This document shows positions 41,718-49,258 of a stretch of DNA of 64,000 nucleotides, piece after piece. The translations under genes were made by a program, and so were the position numbers. Numbering within the stretch: the stretch's first letter is position 1; every line of letters starts with the position of its first letter. Source of the stretch: SCRA01 sp035533275 (GTDB lineage Bacteria > Vulcanimicrobiota > Vulcanimicrobiia > Vulcanimicrobiales > SCRA01); the NCBI GenBank assembly GCA_035533275.1, contig DATLUD010000065.1, positions 1 through 64,000 of the forward strand, in the 5' to 3' direction. The notes under the pieces were generated by a model. That model was not told the DNA's origin and made no database searches. It saw only the letters and a program-made list of their open reading frames with translations.

Positions 41718-41739
41718 CAATCGCGTGAACCGCGATTGC
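41718..41739 (+). terminator. Hairpin between the two repeat copies
   Basis: A 9-bp stem, gcaatcgcg / cgcgattgc, with a 4-base loop (tgaa c-closed) lies downstream of the TonB-like gene. It is a possible terminator; no U tract follows. Confidence 0.4.
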
Positions 41740-41744
41740 TCGCG

Positions 41745-41781
41745 CTCGGGCGAGTTGGTTCTCCTCTATCCGTGAGCGGCG
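41745..41781 (+). repeat. Direct repeat, copy 2 (orphan copy of the TonB-like 3' end)
   Basis: The sequence repeats 41631-41667 with three mismatches and would encode SGELVLLYP followed by a stop. It lies outside any gene and looks like a remnant of a tandem or recombined gene end. Confidence 0.65.
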
Positions 41782-41788
41782 GCCGTCG

Positions 41789-42670
41789 CTAGAGGATCGT
41801 CTTTCCCAGGGCCGAGAGGATCAGCTCCACGGCCAACTTGGCCGTGCGGTTCTCGATGTCGAGGATCGGGTTGATCTCGGCGACGTCGAGTGAGCCGATC
41901 CGCCCGCTTGCCGCCAGCAGCTCCATCGCCAGATGGGACTCGCGGTAGGTGAGGCCGCCGCGCACGGGCGTCCCCGTTCCCGGCGCCTCCGCCGGGTCGA
42001 TCGCGTCCATGTCGAAGCTGACGTGGATCGGGTCCTCCGGATGCGCGGGATCGGTGACGCGCTCGAGTGCCTCGGTCACGATGCGCTCGATGCCCAGCCG
42101 GTCGACGTCGCTCATGGAGTAGGCTTTGACGCCGGAGCGCCGGATGAGCTCGCGCTCCGGCGGGTCCACGTCGCGCAGGCCTACCAGAACGATCCGCGCG
42201 GGATCGATCACTCCGCTCTCGATGGCCAGGCCCACGGGCATGCCGTGGACGTTGCCGCTTGCAGAGCTGCGCGGCGTGTTGATGTCGGCGTGGGCGTCGA
42301 TCCAGATGACCCCCGGCGCGCGTCCGCGGGCGCGCTTGAGGCCTTGCAGCGTGCCGAGCGCCATGGAATGGTCCCCACCGATCACGATGGGAAAGCCGCC
42401 GTAGCGCAGCACCGTGGAGACCTCCTCCGCGAGCTGGAGGCAGACGCCCTCGATGACGGGGAGAAAGCGCGCGGAGGGGCTGGATTCCTCGATGCTCTCG
42501 CGCACGGGGACGAAGACGTTTCCGCGGTCGACCACCGTCAGGCCGATCTCGCGCAGCCGGTCGCCCAGTGCGGCGTACCGCACGGCGCTGGGACCCATGT
42601 CCACGCCGCGACGGCTCGCGCCCAGGTCCATCGGAACTCCGATGACCTCGACCCTCTTGGCATGCTCCAT
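41789..42670 (-). CDS. rocF: Arginase
   Basis: A 293-residue ureohydrolase cleaving arginine to ornithine and urea. The binuclear Mn ligands are visible in 'GGDHSMA', 'DAHADINTP' and 'SFDMDAIDP'. The N-terminal 'VIGVPMDLGASRRGVDMGPSAVRYA' and the 'SGNVHGMPVG' loop are those of arginase rather than agmatinase or formimidoylglutamase. It starts at ATG 42670 and stands alone on the minus strand. Its product ornithine is a substrate for the ornithine cyclodeaminase encoded at 51728. Confidence 0.95.
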   Translation of the reverse strand: MEHAKRVEVIGVPMDLGASRRGVDMGPSAVRYAALGDRLREIGLTVVDRGNVFVPVRESIEESSPSARFLPVIEGVCLQLAEEVSTVLRYGGFPIVIGGDHSMALGTLQGLKRARGRAPGVIWIDAHADINTPRSSASGNVHGMPVGLAIESGVIDPARIVLVGLRDVDPPERELIRRSGVKAYSMSDVDRLGIERIVTEALERVTDPAHPEDPIHVSFDMDAIDPAEAPGTGTPVRGGLTYRESHLAMELLAASGRIGSLDVAEINPILDIENRTAKLAVELILSALGKTIL

Positions 42671-42750
42671 GATCTCACCCTTTTGGGCGATGAGCGGCCA
42701 TCCCTCCGCAGCGGGAGCCGGACGAAACGGGGCGTATTAGAGAGCCGCGT

Positions 42751-43818
42751 ATGGGTATCTCGAGGATGAGCGCAACCCGCTTCGTCCTTGCCGCCTGTTG
42801 CGCTGCCGCCGCACTCGCCGGCTGCGCGACGCGCGCGGCCACGACCGCGGGGGAGGCGATCACGCCCGGGCCGAGCGGGCCTCCGACGCTGGCCATGGTC
42901 ACCTATGCCTCCGGTCTGGTCGACGCTTCGCTCGACCGCTCGGCTCGTCGTGGCCTAGCCTTGGCTCGGCGGCGTTTGGGAGCCACGGTGACGGTGATGG
43001 AGGCCGGTGCCGCCTCGGATGGCGAGACGGATCTGGCCGCGTTGGCCAAGCGCGGGATGCGCATGATCTACGCGGTGGGCTATCCCATGCGCGACGATCT
43101 CGCCGTGGTCGCCCGGCGTTATCCCAAGCAGCGGTTCGCGATGATCGGCGCCGTCGTCGGCGCCCCGAACGTCGTCTCGGTGACGTTCGAGCAGCGAGAC
43201 GGCTCGTTCTTGGCGGGGGCGCTCGCGGGTCTGGTGACGCGGACCGGCACCGTCGGCTTCCTCGGCGGCATGGACCTCCCGTTCATTCGCAGGCACGAGC
43301 TGGGCTTCGCGGCGGGCGCGCGCCAAACGAACCCTGCGGTGAGGGTCTTGGTGCGATACGCCGGGTCGTTCGACGACGCGCTGGCCGGTAAGGCGTTGGC
43401 GCGCGAGCTTTTCGATCGCGGCGCCGATATCGTGTACGCCGCGGCCGGCACCACCGGCTTGGGGGCGATCGAGGAGGTCGAGCGCCGTCCCGCCGGGCAG
43501 TACGTGATCTCCGCGGATGCCGACGAAGACGCGCTGGCCCCGGGCAAGGTGCTGACCTCGATGGTCGACCATGCCGACGTGGCCGTCTTCACCGTTGCGC
43601 GCGAGGTCTCCGAGGGGCGCTATCCCGCCGGTCATATGGTGCTCGGCGTCGCTGAGCGCGGCGTGGGTCTGGCCCGGACGCCATACCTTGACGCGCTGCT
43701 CTCGACGCGCGATGCCGCGAAGCTCAAGGCGATCGAGCGCGCCATGGCCGCCGGCGAGATCACGCCTCCCTCCACGCGCGCGGAGCTCTCGGCGTTCGCT
43801 CCCGTCAGCGTGAAGTGA
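42751..43818 (+). CDS. BMP-family lipoprotein (nucleoside-type ABC binding protein)
   Basis: A 355-residue protein with a lipoprotein signal; the lipobox is 'LAGC' at about residues 22-25. The domain is of the Bmp/Med/PnrA family: 'LAMVTYASGLVDASLDRSARRGL', 'RFAMIGAVVGAPNVVSVTFEQRDGSFLAGALAG', 'GTVGFLGGMDLPFIRRHELGF' and 'DIVYAAAGTTGLGAIEEV'. Such proteins bind purine nucleosides or similar ligands on the outer face. No ABC partner is adjacent. ATG 42751 has AGAG about 7 bases upstream; ATG 42766 has poor spacing. Confidence 0.88.
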   Translation: MGISRMSATRFVLAACCAAAALAGCATRAATTAGEAITPGPSGPPTLAMVTYASGLVDASLDRSARRGLALARRRLGATVTVMEAGAASDGETDLAALAKRGMRMIYAVGYPMRDDLAVVARRYPKQRFAMIGAVVGAPNVVSVTFEQRDGSFLAGALAGLVTRTGTVGFLGGMDLPFIRRHELGFAAGARQTNPAVRVLVRYAGSFDDALAGKALARELFDRGADIVYAAAGTTGLGAIEEVERRPAGQYVISADADEDALAPGKVLTSMVDHADVAVFTVAREVSEGRYPAGHMVLGVAERGVGLARTPYLDALLSTRDAAKLKAIERAMAAGEITPPSTRAELSAFAPVSVK

Positions 43819-43916
43819 CGTGCGAACTCCCGGCGGAGCGAGGGTTCGCGGGCTCAGCCGCGTATTTCAGTCATCAAGAGCAACGGTCTCTTTGCCCCCG
43901 GGGAGACGTCTTGCCG

Positions 43917-44933
43917 ATGATACGTCGCGCGTTCGCATGGCTGACCATCGCCTTCATGATGGCCGCCGCTCCCGCATGGGCGCTGGGTTCTGCCGGTACG
44001 GCGCCGCTGGCCATGCCGCTGATGCGCCTCCAAGAGCGTCTCGACGGCCTGGCGCATCGCGCGCCCGGTGACGTCGCCGTCTCCGTGCGCGACCTGCGCA
44101 CGGGCGAGACGATCGGCTACAACGCTCAAGCGAGTCTTCCCGCGGCCTCGACGATCAAGGTGCCCGTGATGGTCGAGGTCTTCCGTCAGCTGGAGCTCGG
44201 GAAGTTCACCCTCGAGCAGGAGATGACGCTGCAGAACTCCGATCGCGACGACGGCTGGGGCGACTTGGCCGACGCGCCGGCGGGATCGCGCTACACGGTG
44301 CGCCGCCTGCTCTGGCTGATGATCACCGAGAGCGACAACACGGCGGCCAACATGCTGATCCGCCTGGTCGGCCGGGCCCACGTCAACCAGACGATGCGAG
44401 CGCTCGGCCTGGATCACACGGAGCTCAGCGACTACATCCGCTCCTACGGAGACATCCGCAGCATCCGGACCACGGCCGGCGACATGGCCAAGCTCATGGC
44501 GATGATCGCCCACGGCGAGATCGTCGACGAATGGTCGTGCGGCGAGATGCTGGAGATCATGGCCGGCCAGCAGATCAACACGCTGTTGCCGGCGTCGCTC
44601 CCCTCCGACGTGGTGATCGCCCACAAGACGGGCAGCCTCCACGATACGCTCAACGACGTCGGCGTGGTCTACGTGGCGGGGGCGCCGTACGCGATCGCCG
44701 TCATGACGACCCACCTGTGGAGCCTCGAGGCCGGACGGACGTTCATCCGCGAGGTCTCCAGCCTGGCGTACAAGCAGATCTCGACGCTCGCGCATCAGCG
44801 AGCCGACGGCGCCGTCGCGATGCCCGAGCGCGACACGACCATCGTGCACCCGGCCGTGGTCCCGACGGTGGCCCCGTTCACTGGCGTGGCCGCGCCGAAG
44901 GGCGCGCTCGACTGGCAGAAGGTCGGCGACTGA
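43917..44933 (+). CDS. Class A beta-lactamase-like serine hydrolase
   Basis: About 338 residues with a signal peptide (about 1-22). It has the serine beta-lactamase/PBP motifs S78-T-I-K81, S139-D-N141 and K237-T-G. I cannot find the Omega-loop ExxxN carrying the deacylating Glu166 in its usual place. The enzyme may be a weak lactamase, a D-Ala-D-Ala peptidase relative, or an esterase. A C-terminal extension of about 40 residues rich in Pro/Val lies beyond the domain. ATG 43917 starts the signal peptide. Confidence 0.85.
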   Translation: MIRRAFAWLTIAFMMAAAPAWALGSAGTAPLAMPLMRLQERLDGLAHRAPGDVAVSVRDLRTGETIGYNAQASLPAASTIKVPVMVEVFRQLELGKFTLEQEMTLQNSDRDDGWGDLADAPAGSRYTVRRLLWLMITESDNTAANMLIRLVGRAHVNQTMRALGLDHTELSDYIRSYGDIRSIRTTAGDMAKLMAMIAHGEIVDEWSCGEMLEIMAGQQINTLLPASLPSDVVIAHKTGSLHDTLNDVGVVYVAGAPYAIAVMTTHLWSLEAGRTFIREVSSLAYKQISTLAHQRADGAVAMPERDTTIVHPAVVPTVAPFTGVAAPKGALDWQKVGD

Positions 44934-44944
44934 GCGTCGCGCGG

Positions 44945-45904
44945 CTATGCCGTGGTGACCTTGCGCGCGCCGTAGGCGGGGACGACCCACGAGCGGTAGC
45001 GGGGCTCGCGGCCGCGCACGGCGCTCTCGTAGACCTCCATGATCTGCGCCGTGACGGGGCCGATCTTGCCGTTGCCGATCGGACGCCGGTCGAGCGAGAC
45101 GATCGGCGCCACGCCGGCGGCCGAGCCCGTGAGAAAGACCTCTTGCGCGCCGTAGATCTCCGTGCGGTCGATCGCGCGCTCGCGCACTTCCAGACCCAGC
45201 ACGTTTCGCGCGATCTCGATGATCGAGCTGCGCGTGATCCCCTCGAGGATGTTCTGGCTCTCGTCGGGCGTGACCAGCGCGCCGTTCTTGAGCATGAAGA
45301 AGTTCTCCGCGGAGCCCTCCGCGACGTGGCCGTCGGCCGAGAGCATGATCGCCTCGTCGAAGCCGTTCTGCTGGGCCTCGCTCTTGGCGAGCGCGGAGTT
45401 GATGTACGCGCCCGTGACCTTCGCGCGCGCGGGGATCGAGCAGTCGTCGATGCGGCGCCACGACGAGGTGCAGACGTTGAGCCCGCCCTCGGTGTCGATG
45501 TACCGGTTGAACGGAATCGCGACGATGGCCAAGGCATCCTTGACGCCGTGGAGACGGACGCCGATATCCTCCCCCGCCTTGTAAGCCAGCGGGCGGATGT
45601 AGACGTCGCTCTCGAAGCGGTTGCGCGCGCAGAGCTCCACGGTGGTCTCGACCATCTGGTCGACGGTCATCCCGAGGTCGATGTTGAGGATCTTCGCCGA
45701 CTGCGTCAGGCGCTGGTAGTGCGGGGCCAGGTGCAGCAGATAGAGCTCGCGGTCCTCGACGTTCCAGAAGCCGCGGACACCCTCGAAGCAGCCGGTCCCG
45801 TAGTTCAGGCCGTGCGTGAGCAAGCCGACCGAGACGTCGCCGTAGCGAACGAAGCCTTGGTCCTTGGTGAACACGGTGAGATTGGCAAGCTGGGTGGTAT
45901 CCAT
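44945..45904 (-). CDS. ilvE: Branched-chain amino acid aminotransferase
   Basis: A class IV PLP aminotransferase of 319 residues. The substrate region is 'LTHGLNYGTGCFEGVRG', the PLP lysine lies in 'ARAKVTGAYINSALAKSEA', and the family signature runs from 'EAIMLSADGHVAEGSAENFF'. It makes or degrades Leu, Ile and Val with glutamate/2-oxoglutarate. ATG 45904 was chosen because upstream codons encode an unrelated Ala/Arg-rich stretch. It lies downstream of tatD in the same direction with a 14-base perfect palindrome (45941-45954) between. Confidence 0.95.
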   Translation of the reverse strand: MDTTQLANLTVFTKDQGFVRYGDVSVGLLTHGLNYGTGCFEGVRGFWNVEDRELYLLHLAPHYQRLTQSAKILNIDLGMTVDQMVETTVELCARNRFESDVYIRPLAYKAGEDIGVRLHGVKDALAIVAIPFNRYIDTEGGLNVCTSSWRRIDDCSIPARAKVTGAYINSALAKSEAQQNGFDEAIMLSADGHVAEGSAENFFMLKNGALVTPDESQNILEGITRSSIIEIARNVLGLEVRERAIDRTEIYGAQEVFLTGSAAGVAPIVSLDRRPIGNGKIGPVTAQIMEVYESAVRGREPRYRSWVVPAYGARKVTTA

Positions 45905-46005
45905 GCGGCTGGTCCTGTCGTCTCCGGGCGCTGGTGCGGCGGCGGCATGCCGCCAGGCTGCCACCGTTCTCCCCACCCGCGCGCGGTGCCTCCGTTGACG
46001 CGGCG

Positions 46006-46794
46006 CTAGGTTGCCGGCAGCCGGAAGAAGGCGCGGGCGCGCGCGGTCGTCTCGGCGGCCAGGCGGTCGAGCGGGACGCCCAGCAGATCCGCCACGAACG
46101 CGGCGACGTGCGTCACGTACAGGGGCTCGTTGCGCTTGCCGCGGTGCGGGGCCGGAGTCATGTACGGGGCGTCCGTCTCGAAGACCAGGTGCTCGTGCCC
46201 AACCGCCCGCACCGCCTCGCGGATGGCGTCGGCGCTCTTGAACGTGACGGCGCCGCCGACGGCCAGCAGCAGGCCGAACTCGCCGGTCCAGCGCCGCGCG
46301 TCCGCGGCGTCGCCCGTGAAGCAGTGGACCAGGCCCGGATACCCGGCGGGCAGCTCCTGCCGCAGGATGGCCGAGAAGTCGTCCTCGGCCTCGCGCTGAT
46401 GGAAGACCAGCGGCTTGCCCGCGCTCACGGCGGCGCGTATCTGGCGCCGCAGGACCTCCCGCTGCGCGGCGCGCGGGCTGTGGTCGTAGTGGTAGTCCAG
46501 TCCCACTTCCCCCACGGCGACCATCCGCTCGTCCTGAGCGGCGAGAAGGATGCGGGCCTCCAGGTCGCCGGGGGCGTCTTTCGCGTCGTGCGGGTGGAGG
46601 CCGTAGGTGGCATAGACCTCCGGTCCGCCCCCGACGGGCTGGTGGGCCAGCGCCAGGGCTGCCTCGCTCTCGGCGACGCTGGTCCCGACGGCGATCACGG
46701 CCTCGACGCCGCCGGCCAGCGCGCGGCGGAGCACCTCGGCGCGGTCGGCGTCATACTCGGATCCGTGGACGTGGGCATGGGTGTCGATCAGCAC
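46006..46794 (-). CDS. tatD: TatD-family metal-dependent hydrolase
   Basis: A 262-residue amidohydrolase-fold nuclease. Metal ligands are the HxH of 'IDTHAHVHG' at the start, Glu in 'VGEVGLDYHYDHSP', and His and Asp residues in 'LVFHQRE', 'LVHCFTGD' and 'FETDAPYM'. TatD enzymes are 3'-5' DNA/RNA exonucleases or D-aminoacyl-tRNA related. The GTG at 46794 follows AGGAG and starts exactly at the domain. TatD commonly neighbours metG, which lies 2.5 kb away here. Confidence 0.93.
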   Translation of the reverse strand: MLIDTHAHVHGSEYDADRAEVLRRALAGGVEAVIAVGTSVAESEAALALAHQPVGGGPEVYATYGLHPHDAKDAPGDLEARILLAAQDERMVAVGEVGLDYHYDHSPRAAQREVLRRQIRAAVSAGKPLVFHQREAEDDFSAILRQELPAGYPGLVHCFTGDAADARRWTGEFGLLLAVGGAVTFKSADAIREAVRAVGHEHLVFETDAPYMTPAPHRGKRNEPLYVTHVAAFVADLLGVPLDRLAAETTARARAFFRLPAT

Positions 46795-46970
46795 GGAGGC
46801 GCTCCTTGGCCCACCGCCCCGGCCGGGCCTCCCCGCACGGTTGCGCCCCCTGGCAATGCAATCGCAACTGCTACTTATGTCGCTATAAGCCTGGCTATGG
46901 GGGTGACTGCCGGTCCCTGAGGTAACCGCTCGGCCCAACGGGATAGCCGTCTGGAGATCGGAGGTAGACC

Positions 46971-48134
46971 ATGGCAGGAAAATGGTCGCGCGGCGGGTTC
47001 ATTGCCGGCGCGTCTGTCGCCGCACTCGGCGCGGCGGCGCGGGGAGCCTCGGCGGCTCCCATGATGGACATGATCAACCAGCGTCCGTACGACTGGGGGA
47101 CGCCGCTCGAGGAGCTGGGGACCAAGCTCTACACGCCCAACCGCGTCTTCTTCATTCGGAGCCACATGGGACCGCCCGGTCACATCGACATGAAGACCTG
47201 GCGCATCTCGATCAATGGGATGGTCAAGAAGCCGATCGAGGTCACGCTCGACGATCTCAAGCGCATGCCCAAGCACGAGGTCAGCGCGGTGCTGCAGTGC
47301 GCCGGCAACGGCCGCTACTGGTACGGCGATGCGTTTCCCGAGGCGTCGCACCCGGCCGGCGCGCAGTGGAGGTACGGAGCCGTCGGCAACGCCCGTTGGG
47401 TGGGCGTCCGCGTGCGCGACGTCTTGGCCAGCGTGGGCGTCGACCCCAAAGCGACGTTCGCCAAGATCTACGGCCTCGACAACCCGCTCCTGCCCACCAC
47501 GCCCAAGATGATCCGCGGACTCGACATCCATAAGGTGATGGACGAGGACACGATCTTCGCCTACGAGATGAACGGGGAGCCCATTCCCTACTACCACGGC
47601 TATCCGGTGCGCCTCGTCGTGCCCGGCTGGGCGGGAGACTTCTGGGTGAAGTGGTTCTCCAACATGACGCTGCAGGACCACAACACGACCAACTTCTGGA
47701 CGGCCGTCGGCTACCGGTATCCCGACAAGCTGGGCAAGCCGGGTGTCGGGGTGCCTCCGAACAAAGAGCACCCGGTCACGGTGATGAACGTGAAGTCGAT
47801 CATCACCTCGCCGCTCTCCAAAGCGGGATTCAAGGCGGGGGAGGCCGCGGTGATCCAAGGGCTCGCGTGGTCGGGTGACGGCGCGTACGCCAAGAGCGTG
47901 GAGATCTCCACCGACGGCGGCAAGAGCTGGCGCCCCGCCCAGTTGGGCGAGCTTCCCGACAAGTACTCGTGGCGCTCGTTCTCATACCGCTGGACGCCCG
48001 ATGCCAAGGGCGCCGCGACGATCATCGCCCGTGCCACCGACAGCAAGGGTGCGGTGCAGCCCAAGGCTTCACCGTGGAATCCCGGTGGTTATCTGTGGAA
48101 CGGCGTGCAGTCCGTCGACGTGGAGGTGAGCTAG
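46971..48134 (+). CDS. sorA: Sulfite dehydrogenase catalytic subunit (SorA-type molybdoenzyme)
   Basis: A 387-residue enzyme of the sulfite oxidase family. Cys110 in 'VLQCAGNGRY' is the molybdenum ligand. The Mo-pterin domain continues with 'RWVGVRVRDVL' and 'HGYPVRLVVPGW', then the Ig-like dimerisation domain ('VEISTDGGKSWRPAQLG', 'WNPGGYLWN'). It oxidises sulfite to sulfate and passes electrons to the cytochrome c encoded two bases later. The leader resembles a Tat signal, but the pair reads Arg-Gly ('KWSRGGFIAG'). The start has GGAGG. Confidence 0.93.
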   Translation: MAGKWSRGGFIAGASVAALGAAARGASAAPMMDMINQRPYDWGTPLEELGTKLYTPNRVFFIRSHMGPPGHIDMKTWRISINGMVKKPIEVTLDDLKRMPKHEVSAVLQCAGNGRYWYGDAFPEASHPAGAQWRYGAVGNARWVGVRVRDVLASVGVDPKATFAKIYGLDNPLLPTTPKMIRGLDIHKVMDEDTIFAYEMNGEPIPYYHGYPVRLVVPGWAGDFWVKWFSNMTLQDHNTTNFWTAVGYRYPDKLGKPGVGVPPNKEHPVTVMNVKSIITSPLSKAGFKAGEAAVIQGLAWSGDGAYAKSVEISTDGGKSWRPAQLGELPDKYSWRSFSYRWTPDAKGAATIIARATDSKGAVQPKASPWNPGGYLWNGVQSVDVEVS

Positions 48135-48136
48135 CG

Positions 48137-48505
48137 ATGCGTGCGATGAAGGTGGGCGCCCTCGGCGTCTTGCTGGCGGCGATGATCGCCGGCTCCCATG
48201 CGATGACGGCGCGCGGGGCCACGGCCCCTGCCGGCCCGACGCTTCCCGCCGGCCCGGCGCTCAAGGCGGTGCAGACCAACTGCCAGATCTGCCATTCGAT
48301 CGACATGGTGACCACCCAGCGCCTCTCCAAGGCCACCTGGGAAGTCGAAGTGACCAAGATGATGAAGTTCGGTTCCCCGCTGCCCAAGGCCGACAAGGAG
48401 ACGGTGGTCGCCTATCTCGCCAAGTATTTGGCGCCGGGCGTTCCCCGCTACCCGGTGGCGCAGGCGACGGCGCCGCCCATCACTCACACCTCGGCGGATC
48501 ACTAG
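48137..48505 (+). CDS. sorB: Cytochrome c subunit of sulfite dehydrogenase (SorB-like)
   Basis: A 122-residue monoheme cytochrome c with a signal peptide (about 1-29) and the heme motif C-Q-I-C-H in 'QTNCQICHSID'. The distal Met is probably in 'KMMKFGSPL', and 'TVVAYLAKYL' is the usual C-terminal helix. It directly follows sorA and is the likely electron acceptor. The stop codon is immediately followed by the stop of the convergent gene. Confidence 0.9.
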   Translation: MRAMKVGALGVLLAAMIAGSHAMTARGATAPAGPTLPAGPALKAVQTNCQICHSIDMVTTQRLSKATWEVEVTKMMKFGSPLPKADKETVVAYLAKYLAPGVPRYPVAQATAPPITHTSADH

Positions 48506-49246
48506 TCACCACCTGAGGGCGCGGACCTCCTGGGGATCGACCTCCAGGAGGTCCGCGTCTTTCTGCAGGTAGACGGCGCGCACGAAGCGGGCCATCCGAT
48601 AGCCCGTGTATGCGCCGATGCGTGAGATCTCGGGGCGATCGGGATCGCTGACGAACCACTCGTCGCTCTCCGTGCTCTCCCACTCGCGACGCGCGCGGCG
48701 AAAGCGCGCGAACTCCTCGCGCGCCCGCGCTAGCCGCCAGCGGTTGCGCGCGTCCTTGCCGAGAACGTCTGCCCAGCAGGCGTCGCGTTCGTCGCTCTGC
48801 GCGATCGAGCCGGCGAGAAACGCGGCGACGCCCTCGCTCCAGAGGCGGCGTCCCAGCTGACGCGACTCTTCCGGCGTGCGGTATGCGACCTTGGGATTGC
48901 GCGCGTAGTGCGCGGCGTGCAGCAGCGCGCGCAGCACGGCGAAGCGCGCCCGCACGGGCGTGGGGATGGCCCCGGCGTCGACCCACGCCGCATGGGTCCC
49001 GTCGTCACGCGCGTATGCGTGCCCCTCCACGCGCCCCGAAGCCAGCACGGCTTCGAGGTCGGCCGCCTCGATGCCGAGCGCATCGAGTTCGCGGACGGCC
49101 TGCTCGTAGGCGCCGCTCAGCCAGACGAGGCGTTGGGCGAGGTCGTCCGGCGGCGCCGCCGGGGCGTTGGTCTCCCAGAGGATCAGGTCGCGCAGCAGCG
49201 CGCCGTCGAGCGACGACTCCGGCGTCGCGGTGCGGTCGATGAACAC
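48506..49246 (-). CDS. Hypothetical protein, possible degenerate Zn-protease (DUF2268-like)
   Basis: A 246-residue soluble protein I cannot assign firmly. The stretch 'LRALLHAAHYAR' followed about 30 residues later by 'LWSEGVAAFLAG' resembles the zinc site of DUF2268-type proteases (HExxH ... EG.A.yLa), but the first motif is HAAH without the catalytic Glu, so activity is doubtful. The C-terminal half is Arg/Glu-rich and helical. It is downstream of metG by 12 bases on the same strand and convergent with sorAB. Confidence 0.55.
   Translation of the reverse strand: MFIDRTATPESSLDGALLRDLILWETNAPAAPPDDLAQRLVWLSGAYEQAVRELDALGIEAADLEAVLASGRVEGHAYARDDGTHAAWVDAGAIPTPVRARFAVLRALLHAAHYARNPKVAYRTPEESRQLGRRLWSEGVAAFLAGSIAQSDERDACWADVLGKDARNRWRLARAREEFARFRRARREWESTESDEWFVSDPDRPEISRIGAYTGYRMARFVRAVYLQKDADLLEVDPQEVRALRW
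48521..48556 (+). terminator. Hairpin serving sorAB, embedded in a convergent gene
   Basis: A 13-bp stem (gcggacctcctgg / ccaggaggtccgc) with a 10-base loop starts 16 bases after the sorB stop. It lies within the 3' coding end of the minus-strand hypothetical gene (codons for ADLL...EVRA). It could terminate sorAB. Confidence 0.45.
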
Positions 49247-49258
49247 GGTCGGGTCCCC

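Noticed and set aside
42671..42750. Arginine-responsive operator between arginase and the BMP lipoprotein
   Set aside because: No ARG-box-like palindrome was found in the 80-base divergent gap.
46795..46970. Possible riboswitch (for example a molybdenum cofactor type) upstream of sorA
   Set aside because: The gap is GC-rich with one AT-rich patch (TATAAG at 46884-46889) and a good ribosome binding site, but I could not build a consistent conserved riboswitch structure. It may simply hold divergent promoters for tatD and sorA.
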